From Toxoplasma gondii ME49 (lineage: Eukaryota > Apicomplexa > Conoidasida > Eucoccidiorida > Sarcocystidae): a stretch of 64,000 bases of DNA. The notes beneath the pieces are model-generated. The model was given only the letters and a program-made list of their open reading frames with translations, was not told the DNA's origin and ran no database searches. The position numbers were made by a program, and so were the translations under genes. Each line of letters begins with the position of its first letter. The first letter of the stretch is position 1. The DNA is taken from NCBI RefSeq assembly GCF_000006565.2, contig NC_031467.1, forward strand, positions 1,054,001-1,118,000. The letters run 5' to 3'. Positions 24,195-35,755 of this stretch are shown here, one piece after another.

Positions 24195-25243
24195 CATAGA
24201 TAGATAGATAGATACAGAGAGATAGACAGATAGATAGAGATAGATAGATACAGATAGATAGATAGAAAGGGGCGCACTTGCATGTTTGTTTTAAGAGTCA
24301 CTGCTTTTTGAACCTGTGGTTTTGGGGATTGTGAACCGGTTCCACTTTTGAGGTTACCTGTTGAACGCGGCCCCGCAGCTGGAGTGTACATCCACCCCAG
24401 GAGAAGACAGCGAGACAGCTGCCAGGCAAGAGCGGATAGTCGACTTCTGGAAGAAGTTCGGCGCCGAAGATTTCTGCTGTCCCTCGCAGCGACCCTCGAG
24501 GAGCCTCTTCTTCTTCTCGGCTGCGTGGACTCCTCCCGCGAGACCCCCCAGGGCCGTCCGTCCGAAGCACCTGAGTGCGCAAGAAAAAGAAAAAGTTAAC
24601 TTCCGCCCGCATCTCAAACGAGATACGAAAAACACTGCTATGACACAAATATATATTCATCCACATCATGAATATAAATATATATATATATATATATATA
24701 CATGCATACATACAAAAACCGGCTGACCTACATACACGCATAAGCAGAAACATTTAGATATATATATATATATATGTATAAATGTATATGTATAAGGAGA
24801 GAAATGACTGTATGTACACATGTACGTGGTTTCGCTTGTGAGGGTGTCCGTTGTTGGAAGGTTACTTTGATAACAGTCGTCTGGGCATCTGGATTTCTGT
24901 TCGGCTGATTTCCAAGCAAGTCGCCTTCCTGAGGATCCTCAAGAACCAGTCTGAGCTCCGTCATCGGGCTGAGAGTGCAGAGCCGGACAGCTGCAGTGCC
25001 TGGGCGTCTGTCGGCGGGATTCGCAGACGCCATCGCGGCAAAGGCCGCGAGCGAAGAAGCTCTCTGGGTGCAGCCTCTCGGCTGCTGGCGAGAGAGATTT
25101 CGCTCGTTTTTTCCTCTCCTTTCGCCAGGGGCCTCGCTCGAAGAAGCCGCAAAAGGGCGGTCCTCCCGCGCGCGAGACGCTCCAGACACTCGGCGCGAGG
25201 CCGCAGAAGTCGAAGGCCCTCCCAGGCCGCTAGACGCATGCAT
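18951..25243 (-). CDS. CLP1: Clp1-family cleavage/polyadenylation factor, eight exons
   Basis: Clp1 is a nuclear P-loop protein of the pre-mRNA 3'-end cleavage machinery; in animals it is also a 5'-OH RNA kinase of the tRNA-splicing complex. Minus-strand exons: 25243-24866, 24570-24358, 23647-23543, 22954-22845, 22464-21690, 20899-20728, 19804-19644, 19103-18951. Phases agree; 2067 nt, 688 aa. Residues 1-85 are an unconserved extension. TELRLVLE and GTAEIFGAELL with FSWGGCTLQLRG are the Clp1 N-terminal domain. Walker A is GSSCSGKS (237-244), followed by YVELDP. Exon 5 adds Glu-rich and Ala-rich insertions. The C-terminal domain ends SNFLIVPGDLKGMKFFLDLN, like the human KNFLLIMDIRFMDLK end. 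Where human Clp1 has NTCGWVKGSGY, this protein has INAPPLANLALV. The ATG at 25243 is the first in frame and lies inside a GCATGCAT motif; later ATGs at MASANP or MTELRL are possible starts. Confidence 0.87.
19972..19999. repeat. (TA)n microsatellite in a Clp1 intron
   Basis: About 14 TA units between exons 6 and 7 of the Clp1 model. Confidence 0.9.
20480..20556. repeat. TA-rich microsatellite in a Clp1 intron
   Basis: Interrupted (TA)n with CATA and GTATA units. It lies about 170 bases downstream (in transcript sense) of Clp1 exon 6. Confidence 0.9.
23990..24267. repeat. (GATA)n tetranucleotide array in a Clp1 intron
   Basis: Degenerate GACAGA/GAGA units lead into a long GATA array (core about 24091-24267), with a near-perfect stretch around 24140-24200. 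On the minus strand it reads CTAT/TATC, and it sits between exons 2 and 3 of the Clp1 model. Confidence 0.93.
24676..24785. repeat. two TA microsatellites in Clp1 intron 1
   Basis: TA runs at about 24679-24701 and 24757-24776 lie in the intron between exons 1 and 2. Confidence 0.88.
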
Positions 25244-25505
25244 CGCGGAGAATTCGAAGAAACGAAAGCGAGAAGAGGAGAAGGAGCGGCGAGGGAGGCT
25301 GGAGAACCGAGCAAGGAGAGAAGGAACGACAAACAGCGAAACAGAAGAGAAGAACCGAACAGGGAGAGAGAGCCCGATGAAACAGCACGGGGAAAGCGGA
25401 GACGAACAGAAACACCGAGAAGAAGAAAACAGAAGAAGAACAGTGCGAGACACGCGAGGGATCAAACTGCTACAGGTTCCCCATGTTTTTGAGGAAAAAG
25501 CTCCC

Positions 25506-25562
25506 CATAAATATAAATATATATATATATATATATGTATATTTATACGTATATTTATAAGT
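25506..25562. repeat. TA-rich microsatellite
   Basis: Repeated AAATATAAATA and (TA)n units in the spacer upstream of Clp1. Confidence 0.88.
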
Positions 25563-27023
25563 AATCAGAAAGAAGGGGTAACGGAGGAGGAAGAACGAAA
25601 GACTCCGACCCTCGTGAAGAGACAGTTTGATGAAGATCTGATGAAGGAGATGAGCGACAGCCAAAAACAAGGAAAGGCGAAAAACTAAGAGGAGACGACT
25701 GCGAATTCCAGAGAAAAATCTCAGCCGGAGAGGCCGCAGAACGGCCTTGGGTCACCTCTGCCGCACCCCTCCCCGCAACAAGAAGTCTCATCTATCCCCT
25801 CATTTTCCTTGTCGCGTTTTCTCTTGTCGATTCTGAGAGCAGAGTCTCCCCTTCCGTCGAAGCGTGTGCCGGAGGTTGTCGTATCTTCTTCTTTCCTCGC
25901 GTCCATGTCTCTCGCCGCAGCACTACGCTCTCTCTCTCCTCTCTTCTCCGCGCATCTCGCGTTGTGGAGTTTCGCTCTCCTCACTCTCTCTCTCACTGTG
26001 TTCGTTTCCTTCTCGCCTGTGTTGTTCCGGAGGCCTTCGCAGGTTTCCTGACGTTTCCTCTCCTCACAGACTTCTGCCCTGCCGCCTGCCTCGCCGGCCG
26101 GGGAGGCGGTCGAAAAAAGACAAGACCGGGAGAGCGACAGGACGAGGGGAGAAGTGACGAGGAGCGACAGGAGCGAGAGGAGCTCGACGATGAGAGGGCA
26201 GAGGAAACTGAAAAGAGCCGCGGAATCGGAGAAAAGAAGAGGGAAGCGACGGCGCCCGCGAGGGCAGAAAAAAAGGGATCCGGAAACTGAGGAGAATCGC
26301 CGATAAAGAAGGAAAAGAGGAGAAGACGGAGAAACAGCACAGGACTGTGTCACAAAACAACGCACGCAGGTCCACTTCTTCGTCTGCGGCTGAATTCAGT
26401 TTCTTCGGAATTTCGACAAGCAAAACGCGCGTGAGAAAAGGAAGAAGAGTGCATGCACAAAAAACCTGTTTCTTCCGTCGCGCACAGCCCAAACAGCAGA
26501 GGTACTCGTATTCCGAGCATGCAGTTGCGAAGGCCTTGTTCTCCTCCGAATCGCAAATAAAAAAAGCCAACATGCTTCTTCTAAATTCTCAAGGAAGTTC
26601 CAGCACACACATCGCTGAGATCGCTTTCATGCCCGCCTCGGGGACAGTCCCAACCGTTAAACTCTAAACCGTAAAAGCTGTCAACTCGATAAACGACTGT
26701 GCATCTTGGATCCGAATAGTGTATTTTTACGGACAATAGGCGATAATAGTTTTTAAAATTATCCATAGGCTCTTTCTGGAAATCAATATCCGTCTCTTCT
26801 CGACGTACCCTGTCTTTGTGTCCCTCAAATCCACGTTGTCTCCTTTTGCAGGATGAACTCAAAAAAAACTTTTTTGAGTTCGACCTTCAAAAGAATTTCA
26901 GGGACATGAGATTTCTTCGCCACAGCGACAAGCCTTGCGTCTCCCGCGTCGTCAAGAGTGACTGTAGCTACCTCCTTTTTTCTCTCCTGGACGTCCTTGG
27001 CAGTCTACGCACAGTCACAGGCA

Positions 27024-27064
<41 letters not shown>
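27024..27064. repeat. (TA)n microsatellite
   Basis: About 20 TA units directly following GGCATGCA. Confidence 0.93.
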
Positions 27065-27066
<2 letters not shown>

Positions 27067-27360
27067 CAGGATAGGTTATTGGATTTTTGTCGGAGATGTT
27101 GTGCAGGAGGAATGAGACGTCGAACGTGAGGCACTACAAAGCTGCAGAGAGCACTTCAGATTCAGAGTTTCCACCTGCAATGCTGGAGTCGTCTAAATGA
27201 AATTTTAATCGTCAGTCTCTTCAAAAAGTGACGCGCTATCTTCAGTCCAAGACAAAAAGTATATTAATTTTACACTTGTCTGCATACATGCACACGCATG
27301 TGTTTGCGTGTGTCTACGTACATATACATGTACTGACATAGACACATATGTATACGTATA

Positions 27361-27365
<5 letters not shown>

Positions 27366-27391
<26 letters not shown>
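27366..27391. repeat. (TA)n microsatellite
   Basis: About 13 TA units flanked by TACA/TATG steps. Confidence 0.9.
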
Positions 27392-29311
27392 GTGTATAGG
27401 TATGTTTATCTGAATGCATATATTTACATTAAGGAAATGCATCGCATCCATGTTTTGGGAGCGACCGTCAGATTCCTAGGAGTTGCTGCCCGAGAACGAG
27501 GAGGTCGTTGTGTCGCGATGCATGCAGTTTAAAACAAAGTGCAGGGAGGGAGCCGTGAGCGTCGTGCCTGGGGCGAATGCGTTGCGGCTTTTCCCTGAAC
27601 GAAACTCCGATCTGGAGTGGTAACGACAAGGCGCAAGTCCCTCTTTGGTATGGAGGTTGATGTCTGGAGTTTCTTTAGATTTCGTCGCCCTCTGTTCCTT
27701 TTTTCTCTTGCCTTTCGCTGCCGTCTCGGTTTCCCTCTTTGACTGAGTGCTTCGTCTGCTTAGTTCGCCTCTTCTGCTGCCTTTCACCACACTTTTCTCG
27801 CCTCTTTCATTTTTCACTCCCCGTTTCTCTTCAGTCCTCCATAAAAAAGCGGGCATTTTTAAAAACATCGAGATCGCAGCTAGACCATGTACCGTAGCTT
27901 TCACATTACAAGTAGATATCGTCTCTGTACAAATGATCCGCGAACCGGAACTGCACACGGCAAACCGACGGATCGGATTCTTGCTGGCCTGGCCCTTGCT
28001 TAGCAAGTGGATGAACGGTTTTGCCGTCGAGCAGGGGGGAGGTGTGCACAGCAATCATAAAGAACTTGGTTGTCTGTGTCTCATAACTTCCGATCCACCA
28101 TGCAGACTGGTACAAAGACGTTCCCGCATCCTGCGTACACTGTCACTTGGGTCTGGAATTTTGTTTCCTCTGCAATGTCTCGGACCGTGACGCCCGACCG
28201 AAGCGATTCGTCCACAGAAGACCTTCAGAATACACTTCGAGACATGCAGGGTCGAACAACCTTCGCGAATTCAAACAACCAGGTCGTGCTGAAGAGCATC
28301 TCTCTTCACGGTTTGTAACTACGAGACGCGAAAAAAAAAACTCTTTGACCTCTGTGAACGGAGTAGTTCCAGCCTAAAGTGCCCTCGCTGTGTGGGGGAT
28401 TTCTTTCGCAGACTCGCTCTCGCCGTCTCGCACCTCAGTGTCTCCTTGAGAGAGTTAGCATCTCACAGGAAGCCTCCAGCCCTCTCCCTCTCTCAGTCGC
28501 TTGGCTGATGCTTGGAGTCTGTCGAGACACCTCGAAAACCATGGAAAACAGTAGAGAAACACAACGTCGAGAAAACGCATGCGTTCGGTCTCCTGGGATT
28601 ACTAAACGGACAAGACGTCGAGAAAGCCTTGCGCGGCGAAAGCCGAAGCTTTCTTCTCCCCCGAGTCCGCGAGTGAGTAAACACACAAACACACGAAAAG
28701 AAAGACGCGTCTAAAGTCGGTGCAAGCCTTTTTCGTCTGCAGAAAGGCAGAAGACGATGGATCAACTCTCAAGAGGGAAAACAGAGAAAACTACGACTGA
28801 CGCCAACCAGCTTCCCCGCAGACACGCAAAGGAGTCTGTTCCTTCGCTTCCGGTGCACCAGTCACACAGACTGGCGCGCCCAGGAACAGCCGCGGCGCAG
28901 TTGCATGTGGGCAGCGAGTTCGAGAGACATGCAGATCAATAGGCGTCCTGTGTGGCGACTGAGAAACAAAATAAAGATCCTCTACGCTCTGCTTCGATAC
29001 AAGACGTACCGCACACTGGAGCCTGGCCAACGGAAGGTCTGGCGACTCCGCAAGGGAAAAAAAGCAATACACGAGTCCCCATCTAACACAGCTCTGGAGT
29101 TTTGGGCATGCCAGAAAAACTTCTCCCTCCGACAGTCGGAAGGACTCAGGCACACGACCGGAGACAAACACGGTGCCGAAACACAAAGAGTGAATCACGA
29201 TGCACATTCACAATTTGATGGACGTTCCGCGAAGGAGCAAATACGTAACACTGTCTCTGCGTCGAACTTCGCGGCTGGGGTCTCCTTTCTGCGCTCGGTC
29301 TCGCTCGGCTC

Positions 29312-32300
29312 TCACGCAGTTCCAGCGCTCCCCTGAGTCCCAGGGCGCCCGCCGCACAGAGCATTCATCGGCTTGGGTCCGACTGCATCCTTCGCGCCCA
29401 ACGAGTCCTCGGCCGCGGACCCACTCCGAAACTCCCCTGCTCCCTGGGGGGCTCTCGCACCGCCGTTCCTTTCGACCTCCTCGCGAGAGGCAGCAGGCGC
29501 GCCTTCGCCTTCGAGGGCCTCGCGCCCAGCGAGGCCGGAGCTCCGGGAGCCACGGCGAGAGCCTCCGACGCCCGGCCCGACGCCGCCGCCACTGACGGGG
29601 GACGCAGAGTCGCTGTCTTCACTCAGAGATCTGCAGAGACGACACAGCACAGCCGCGAGTTTCGCGGTCCACGGAAACGCAAAGAGAGTCGAAAGAAAGG
29701 AGGAAAGAGACGGCTTTTGCGGCTGTGGAGACATCAGGAGGCGAGACATACTCGTGTGGCGACTGCTCTGGAGCGCAGGCAGTCGCTCTCTCGCCATAGT
29801 CCACGGATTTCTGTTTTATCGGGTATTTACACTATTCTACATCGAGTTTGGTCTGCCTATCCAGAACAATGCGGAATTCTGGCGTCCCTCAAGCCAGAGA
29901 AAACAACACCCCCAAGACAATGCGAGGTAGCCACTCGAAACAAACAGCGCAGATGCGGACGCAGAGGCATCTGCGCATCCTCAAAGACGCCAAAGCAGCG
30001 GGTGGCTCCACTGTTTCTTCGAAATGTTTTCGCTCTTCTCTCGAGAAAAGCTGTCCTCGCCAGCTTTTTTTCACATTCCTTACCTCGACTGGCTTTTGTA
30101 TCTGTCCATGCGCGCATCTCTGCCTCCTTCGTCACCGGAGTCGCCGTCTCTCCGTCCGAGTCTCCGCCTTCCGGGTTGTCTCCCTCGTCCTCTCGGCCCT
30201 TCGCCTCTCATCCCGAACGGTCCGTCTTCTCGTCCCTTCTCCATCCGGCCGGGGCCTCCCCACGCCGTGCTGGCTGTCTCCGCTAGTTGGGCTCCAGTCC
30301 CGCGGCCGCGAACCGGCACGCGGGCGCCACTCCGCGCGGGGCCGTCGCCCTTCTCGCCCGGATGCAATTCGCGCCCAAACGAAGGCTCGCGGCTGCCGGG
30401 CCTTCTGCCCCCCGGTCCGTAAGGCGCGCCGCCCCGTCTGTCCCCTCGGATCCGCGGACCTGGAAAGCCGCCGCGGGAGTAGTCGTCGTCTCTGTCTCTC
30501 ATCGCTTCCTCTCCAGGCTCGAGGCGATCCGACGGGCGGCGGCTAGGTCCGGGGCGCCTACCCCGACTCCCGCCCCTGCTCAGCCGGCCGTCTTCCACGG
30601 AGTTCCGGTCTCCGCTTCTGGAGACACTTCGACGCCTGCGGCGCGAAAACGGAGACGGCCCCCGCTCCGCGTCGGGACGCCCCGAAAGGCGCGGTCGGGG
30701 TCTCCCGTAAGCGAGGCCCGACTCGCCCGACGGTCCCCGAGGCCCCGGGACTCGCTGCGGGCGCCCTGGGGAGAAAGAAGGACTCCGGTCGCTGTCCGAC
30801 AGTGAGGAGTGTCTCCTCGACCCGGACCGTCTGCCTCGTCTCTCAGGGCCTCCGCGTCTACCGTCTACCGAGAGCCGACTGGGTCCGGCTCTGCCACCTC
30901 GCTCCCTCGAAAGGTCCCTGTCCTCCTTTTTCTTCGAGAAAGGAGACAAGCGCCGCCGCGCTCCGCTGCGGCCCTCCGGCGACCGCGACGAGGAGCGCGG
31001 GTCCGCGCCCCGTTGGGTCTGTGGACCGTGGGGCCAGGCACCTGGGGGTCTCTGGCGAGGCCCCGAGGGGGACCGGGAGGCGGACGCGTCGAGAGGTCGT
31101 TTCCTTTCGGTCTCTCTCAACGCCCTTCGGCGATCCGCTGACGGTGAACGCGAAGAGCACGAGAAAGCGTCGCGCTTGTTCGAGAGCGTCCCGCGTCTTC
31201 GCGGACTTCGCAAGTCCCCGCCCCTCCCGTCTCTTTCCTTCGTGTCCCTGGCCCTGCGCCCGAGCCCAGGACTCTCAGGCTCGCTTTCCGAGGCCTCAGC
31301 ACAGCGGGCCAGGCCATTCTCTGCCGCAGGGCCTGTGGGCTTCTTGTCCCCACTCGGAAGGGCCTCAGGTCCGGCTGTCACCCCCAGGTTCTTGGGACGC
31401 CCCTCTGGCTTTCGCGCCCGACCCGCCTCCCGGGATGCGCTCCGGCTCACATGCTTTCGAGCCTCGTCGCTGCAGCCGTCGCCCTCTCGCTCGGCTTCTC
31501 GCGGAGACAGCCGGGACCCATCCCGCTGCACCTCGTCCTTCTGTGCGGTCTCCCCGCTGCGTCGCGTCTCCGTCATGTCGGGCGACCGGCTGATGCTCCG
31601 GCGTGCCTCCACCGGTCTCGGGGCTCGAGCTCCGCTCGCGACAGCTCGCTCCCGGCCGCGTCCGGCGCCCTCTGAACCCAACCGGCCTCTGCTGTCGCCG
31701 CGTCTCTCGAGGCTCCTTCGCGGCGACCGCGAGGCCCCGCGCCTCTCTCCGCGCCCTCCCCCGCGGAGGCTCCGCCCCGCGCCGCTACCTCCGCGAGCCC
31801 CGGCCGAGAGACTGCGAGAGGAGTCTCGTCCGCGCTCGGGCCTTTCCTCCTTTCTTCGCTTCCTCTCAACCGACCCACGACGCCCTGGGGACAGACTTCT
31901 TCCTCTCGGCGCTTCGACGCTCCCACTGCTGCTCCGGTTCCGACGTCGGCGACGCGAGGAGACACCTGAAAGCAGAGAGGCGAGGAGAGCAGAGAGAACA
32001 GAGCAGAGAGAAGAAGCGCGTCAGAAACCTCAAACGAGAGACGAAGCCGAAGGGAACTATGGACCGATCGCGCAGAGAGGCGGACGCGAAGGCTTCGAAA
32101 GACAAAAACGCAGACGACAGTCCTGAAAGCGACGAACGAAAAGCGGAGAACGTTCCAGCACGAAGGCACCTCAGCAGTAAACAGAGCAGGAGAAACGAAA
32201 ACTCCTACGAAACGTCTCTCTGCAGAAACAGAGATTCAGAAGGACATATAAGGGTACGCGCACCGCCCACCAGACAGAAGGATACAGGTATATCTCTATA

Positions 32301-35300
32301 CAGATGCGTAGATGGAGAACTGTACGCTCGCTGCAATGGCCGACAGAAAAGGTCTTGTCGTCAAGAAAAACGACACCAAGTCGCCAAGCACTCCCCGGCT
32401 GTCCGTCGCCTTCAGTGGAAGCTTTCCCCGTAGTTTCGTTTGTCGTGTCTTTTTCGTCTCACCTCGGCTTCTGCTCTCGCGCTTGGGGCGCGTCGCAGCC
32501 TTGAACTTTTCTTCGATCTCCAGTTTCGCGTACTTCACCTCCTTCAGTTTGCTCTGCAGAGCCTCTTGCTGGGCCTCCGGCGTCTGCTGCTGCTTCAACA
32601 CCGCGAGGATCGGCGGCGGTGGCACATCGAACAGAACGCCGTCCGGGTCGCGAAAGTTCACCACCGACTGCGACTCCTTGATCCTGAAGAAAGGACCGCA
32701 CGGAGAACGGAGCAGTGGGGAACAGGACGCGCCACGATACGGGGGAGGGGGACAGCAAGACGGAAGTCAACGTCAAGGAAGGATGGAGACTGAGAAAAGA
32801 GTCGCCAGTCCCCGCAAACGGCCGAGAGATCGACATGAAATGTGCGTGGACGTCTCTGCCTCAGTTTTGCCGCGACCCACAGGAAGAACACAGATAAGAG
32901 TTGCAACGGCTCGCTCTCGAGCCTGGCGAGAACTCTCTGCCTGCTTGTCCGAGATCCACGTTCACTTTTTCACGGTCAATCCGTCGACACAAAAGCCCTC
33001 GCAGAGCGACGGCGACGCCACCGGAACAGCCGAAGCCCCGCCGCGCTCTCCATCAGTCGACGGATGTGCGAGTTTGCAGCGCGAGATTCGTGGATTCCCC
33101 AGAAGAGGAAACGCAGGATTGACGGCGCGTGGAGAGAGAAAACCATGGACACCACCGGAACATGCATGCAGAGAGGCGCGTAAATCGAGCTTGACTACCG
33201 ACACTGAACGCGGCCAGACACGGAGACACAACGCTGTCTCCTGCTGGTCTTTCTTTCCTGGCCTTCAAAGGCAACAGCACTCACGTTAGAGTCAAATTGC
33301 CAATTGGCTTCGCATCCATGCCTCGCAGAAACTGCGCCTCTTCCGCGGTTTCGAACTCGACAACGGCGAACCTGCAGAAACAGTTTTGAGAGAAACCTTT
33401 TTCGGATGCAGCCAGGAAGAAGAGTTGAAAGCGCGCGCCTTCGCGGATACAGCGAGGCCCCCAAAGCAAAGAATCACGAGCACACAGATGCACTGCGGGG
33501 GGAGACAACTGCGACTTTCGGAAGAGGGAAGTCCTCTACGTTTACATACAGAGACATGCGAAGAGGACGCGAAGGACGTCACGCGAGCAATCGAGGGAGA
33601 CGAGGAGAATCAGGACTTCTGAAGGAGCTCTGCGAGATGTTTGCTCCTTTGGTTGCTGTTCCCTCCTCCCTTCGGATCTCGAGCCGATGCTACCCCAAGG
33701 ACACTGGAATCCAGGAGATCAGGAAGTCATGAAGATCGAGACGAGGGGCTTCATCGAAGGCAAATAATCACACAGATACATGTAGCATGTGGAGAGTCTT
33801 CTTTTCCAGTGTTTTCACTCTTGCCATCCGTTGTTTCCTTACTTGGATCCTTTCTCAGGATGCTGGCCGAAGCGAAGGTTGGAGATCTTCCCGAAGTCCC
33901 GAAGGAGCAGATGGAGTTCCTCTTTTTCGTACTGAGAATAAATCGCAGCACATGGAGTTCTGTCTTGTTCTGCACGCTCTCATCCGTCTTTTACGCGGTC
34001 TTGTAGACACACCAGCTCAACAACTGTTTCTTGTGAGCGTTTCTCCACAGGTGCATTTCAAAGTTAAGACGCGAGATCTGCCCAACGAGAAAGACTCTCG
34101 CCTCGTCTTCTTCCGTCCCAAACCGTTTTCTTTTGTCGCGACTTCTCCGTCGCGGCCTCTTGCCTTCTGGCCTTGGAACCTTGCGAAACTTCTGTCAGTT
34201 CCCCAACGGTCTCGCTTCTTGTGGCGCGCCTTTCTTCTCCTGGTGTGCGGCTGCCGTTCGAGCTAACGGGGTCACAGCACAGCCTGCGAGAGGCCGCTCG
34301 AGGTCTCTCTCCCCTCCCTTGTCCAGAAGAACCTCACAACTTTTGTTGATCTCTTTCTCCCTCCTTTCAACTCTCCGCTTCACGCTCTGTCGCGCAAGCG
34401 CAGGCAAGGACTCCGACCTTGCTCCAGGCTCCGACAGAACGCCAGCGCTGCGCGCAGCCCCGCCTGAAAGAGGTTGCGCGCCGCCGCGGATACGCACAGG
34501 AACTTATGTTCCGGAGTTGCACGCGCGGTCTCTGCTCCTCACCTCTTCGGGGAAGTTCTCGACGAACACCGTCCTCCCCAACTGCTGGAGCTCTGTCTCC
34601 TTGTGGGGGCACCCGGTGACCAGAGAGGCCGCAGCCGGGAGCAGCCCGCCGGCGCCGGGACCGATGGAGACACCTAGGCCCAGTTCGGTTTTCTTCTTCT
34701 CTGCGAGGATCTTCGCCTGGAGAGCGGCTGACTGAACAGCCTGGAGAAGAAAGTGGAGAGAGAGACACACAGAGAAAGAGACATTTCAGTGCTGGGCAGG
34801 AAGAACGCGTTTTTGAGAAGACAGAACGCAGCAAAACAGAGACTCGAGAGAGGACAGGGAAAAAACAGCACAGTGACAGCACCCCAAGCGCCTCACGGAC
34901 AAAGGCCAGACACACATGTTTTTCGCTGGTTTTTTTTTCGCCTCTGGCCTTCGCGTACGCGACGTCGCCCTTTGAAAGCCCCCCCCCCCCCGTTCCCCAC
35001 ACTCGATTCACGAAACGCGGGTCTCCAACGACGGTTTGCCGCTTTTGCGGACGTTTTCTCTCTCTCCCTTCCCCTCGAAGGCCGCGAGTTCATACCTGCA
35101 AGTTGCTGAGGTGGTTTTGCATGGCGATTTCGACGACGCTCATCTGGCTGTTGAGGGGCATGGCCCCGAAGGCCGCGGCGCCGCCGGCCTGTCCCCCCAG
35201 CGCCGCGACCGCGCCTGCAGTCGCGAGCTGGGCTCCGGCTCCCAGCGCGCCGTTTGCCTCGAATTGCTGGAGCTGCTGCTGCTGGAGCTGCTGCAGCTGG

Positions 35301-35755
35301 CGGACGCCCTCGCCGACTTGCCCCGGCGCGAGAGCTGGTTGGCCAACGGGATGCTGCACATTCAAGGCGGCTTGCTTCGCGAGCGCCTCCAGCGAACTGG
35401 AGCCCAGCGCGCCGGAAGCGCCCGCGAGGGCCTCTGGCGCGGCGATGAAGGTCCCGCCGCCCGCAGGTTCGACGACCGTAACCGTCATGGGGACGTTGAG
35501 GAGAGGCGTATTGTTGAGCTGCGAGGCCGCCGTGATGCCCGCAGAATCCTTGAACTCGAGGACGCAATAGCGCTGCGCTGGGTTGTTGAGGTACGCCTTG
35601 AAGCCGATGTTCAGAATTTCGCCGCAGTGTGTGAAGATCTGTCGAATGTGATCCTCCGTCACCAAGGGAGACAGATTCTTGATGTACAGAACGTTTGCGG
35701 TGCTGTACAGCGCGCGCGTCGGCGCGGCCCCCAGGCCTGACGCCCCCCCCAACAT
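29312..35755 (-). CDS. two-RRM, RS-rich splicing factor (SREK1-like), seven exons
   Basis: Probable nuclear SR-type splicing regulator. Minus-strand exons: 35755-35096, 34740-34543, 33931-33843, 33371-33285, 32683-32463, 31965-30084, 29630-29312. Phases agree; 3456 nt, 1151 aa. The start ATG follows CTGAAA, a good coccidian context. RRM1 covers about 21-100, with NVLYIKNLSP (RNP2) and QRYCVLEF (RNP1). An Ala/Gln/Leu-rich linker follows. RRM2 covers about 276-346 and is assembled from three exons: RTVFVENFPEE, the DFGKISNLRFGQ helix-strand, and KFAVVEFET (RNP1). A Lys/Gln-rich helical stretch (about 345-410) precedes some 730 residues rich in Arg, Ser, Gly and Pro. The order RRM-RRM-E/K-RS is that of SREK1 (SRrp508); orthology is inferred. 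The end of exon 6 is ambiguous: AG|GTAAGG also spells an in-frame TAA, so unspliced RNA would end at residue 1047. Confidence 0.85.

Larger units (their letters stand above)
25244..29311. other. 4-kb spacer between Clp1 and the SR-protein gene, no recognisable gene
   Basis: The flanking genes are both on the minus strand, so this should contain the Clp1 promoter and 5' UTR and the 3' UTR of the SR gene. No frame shows a known domain. A stretch at about 26500-28350 is visibly AT-richer than the flanks. TA tracts occur at 25506-25562, 27024-27064 and 27366-27391. A TGCATGCA motif lies at 27519-27526. A non-coding RNA or short lineage-specific gene cannot be excluded. Confidence 0.5.

Noticed and set aside
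24728..25465. Longer Clp1 N-terminus beginning upstream of 25243
   Set aside because: The codon at 25465 is TTG, and the extension is Ser/Phe-rich leader-like sequence without an in-frame ATG before 25243.
30287..31593. Long plus-strand frames opposite the SR-protein gene
   Set aside because: They are mirror frames of the GC-rich RS exon, which is supported by phase-consistent splicing to two RRMs.
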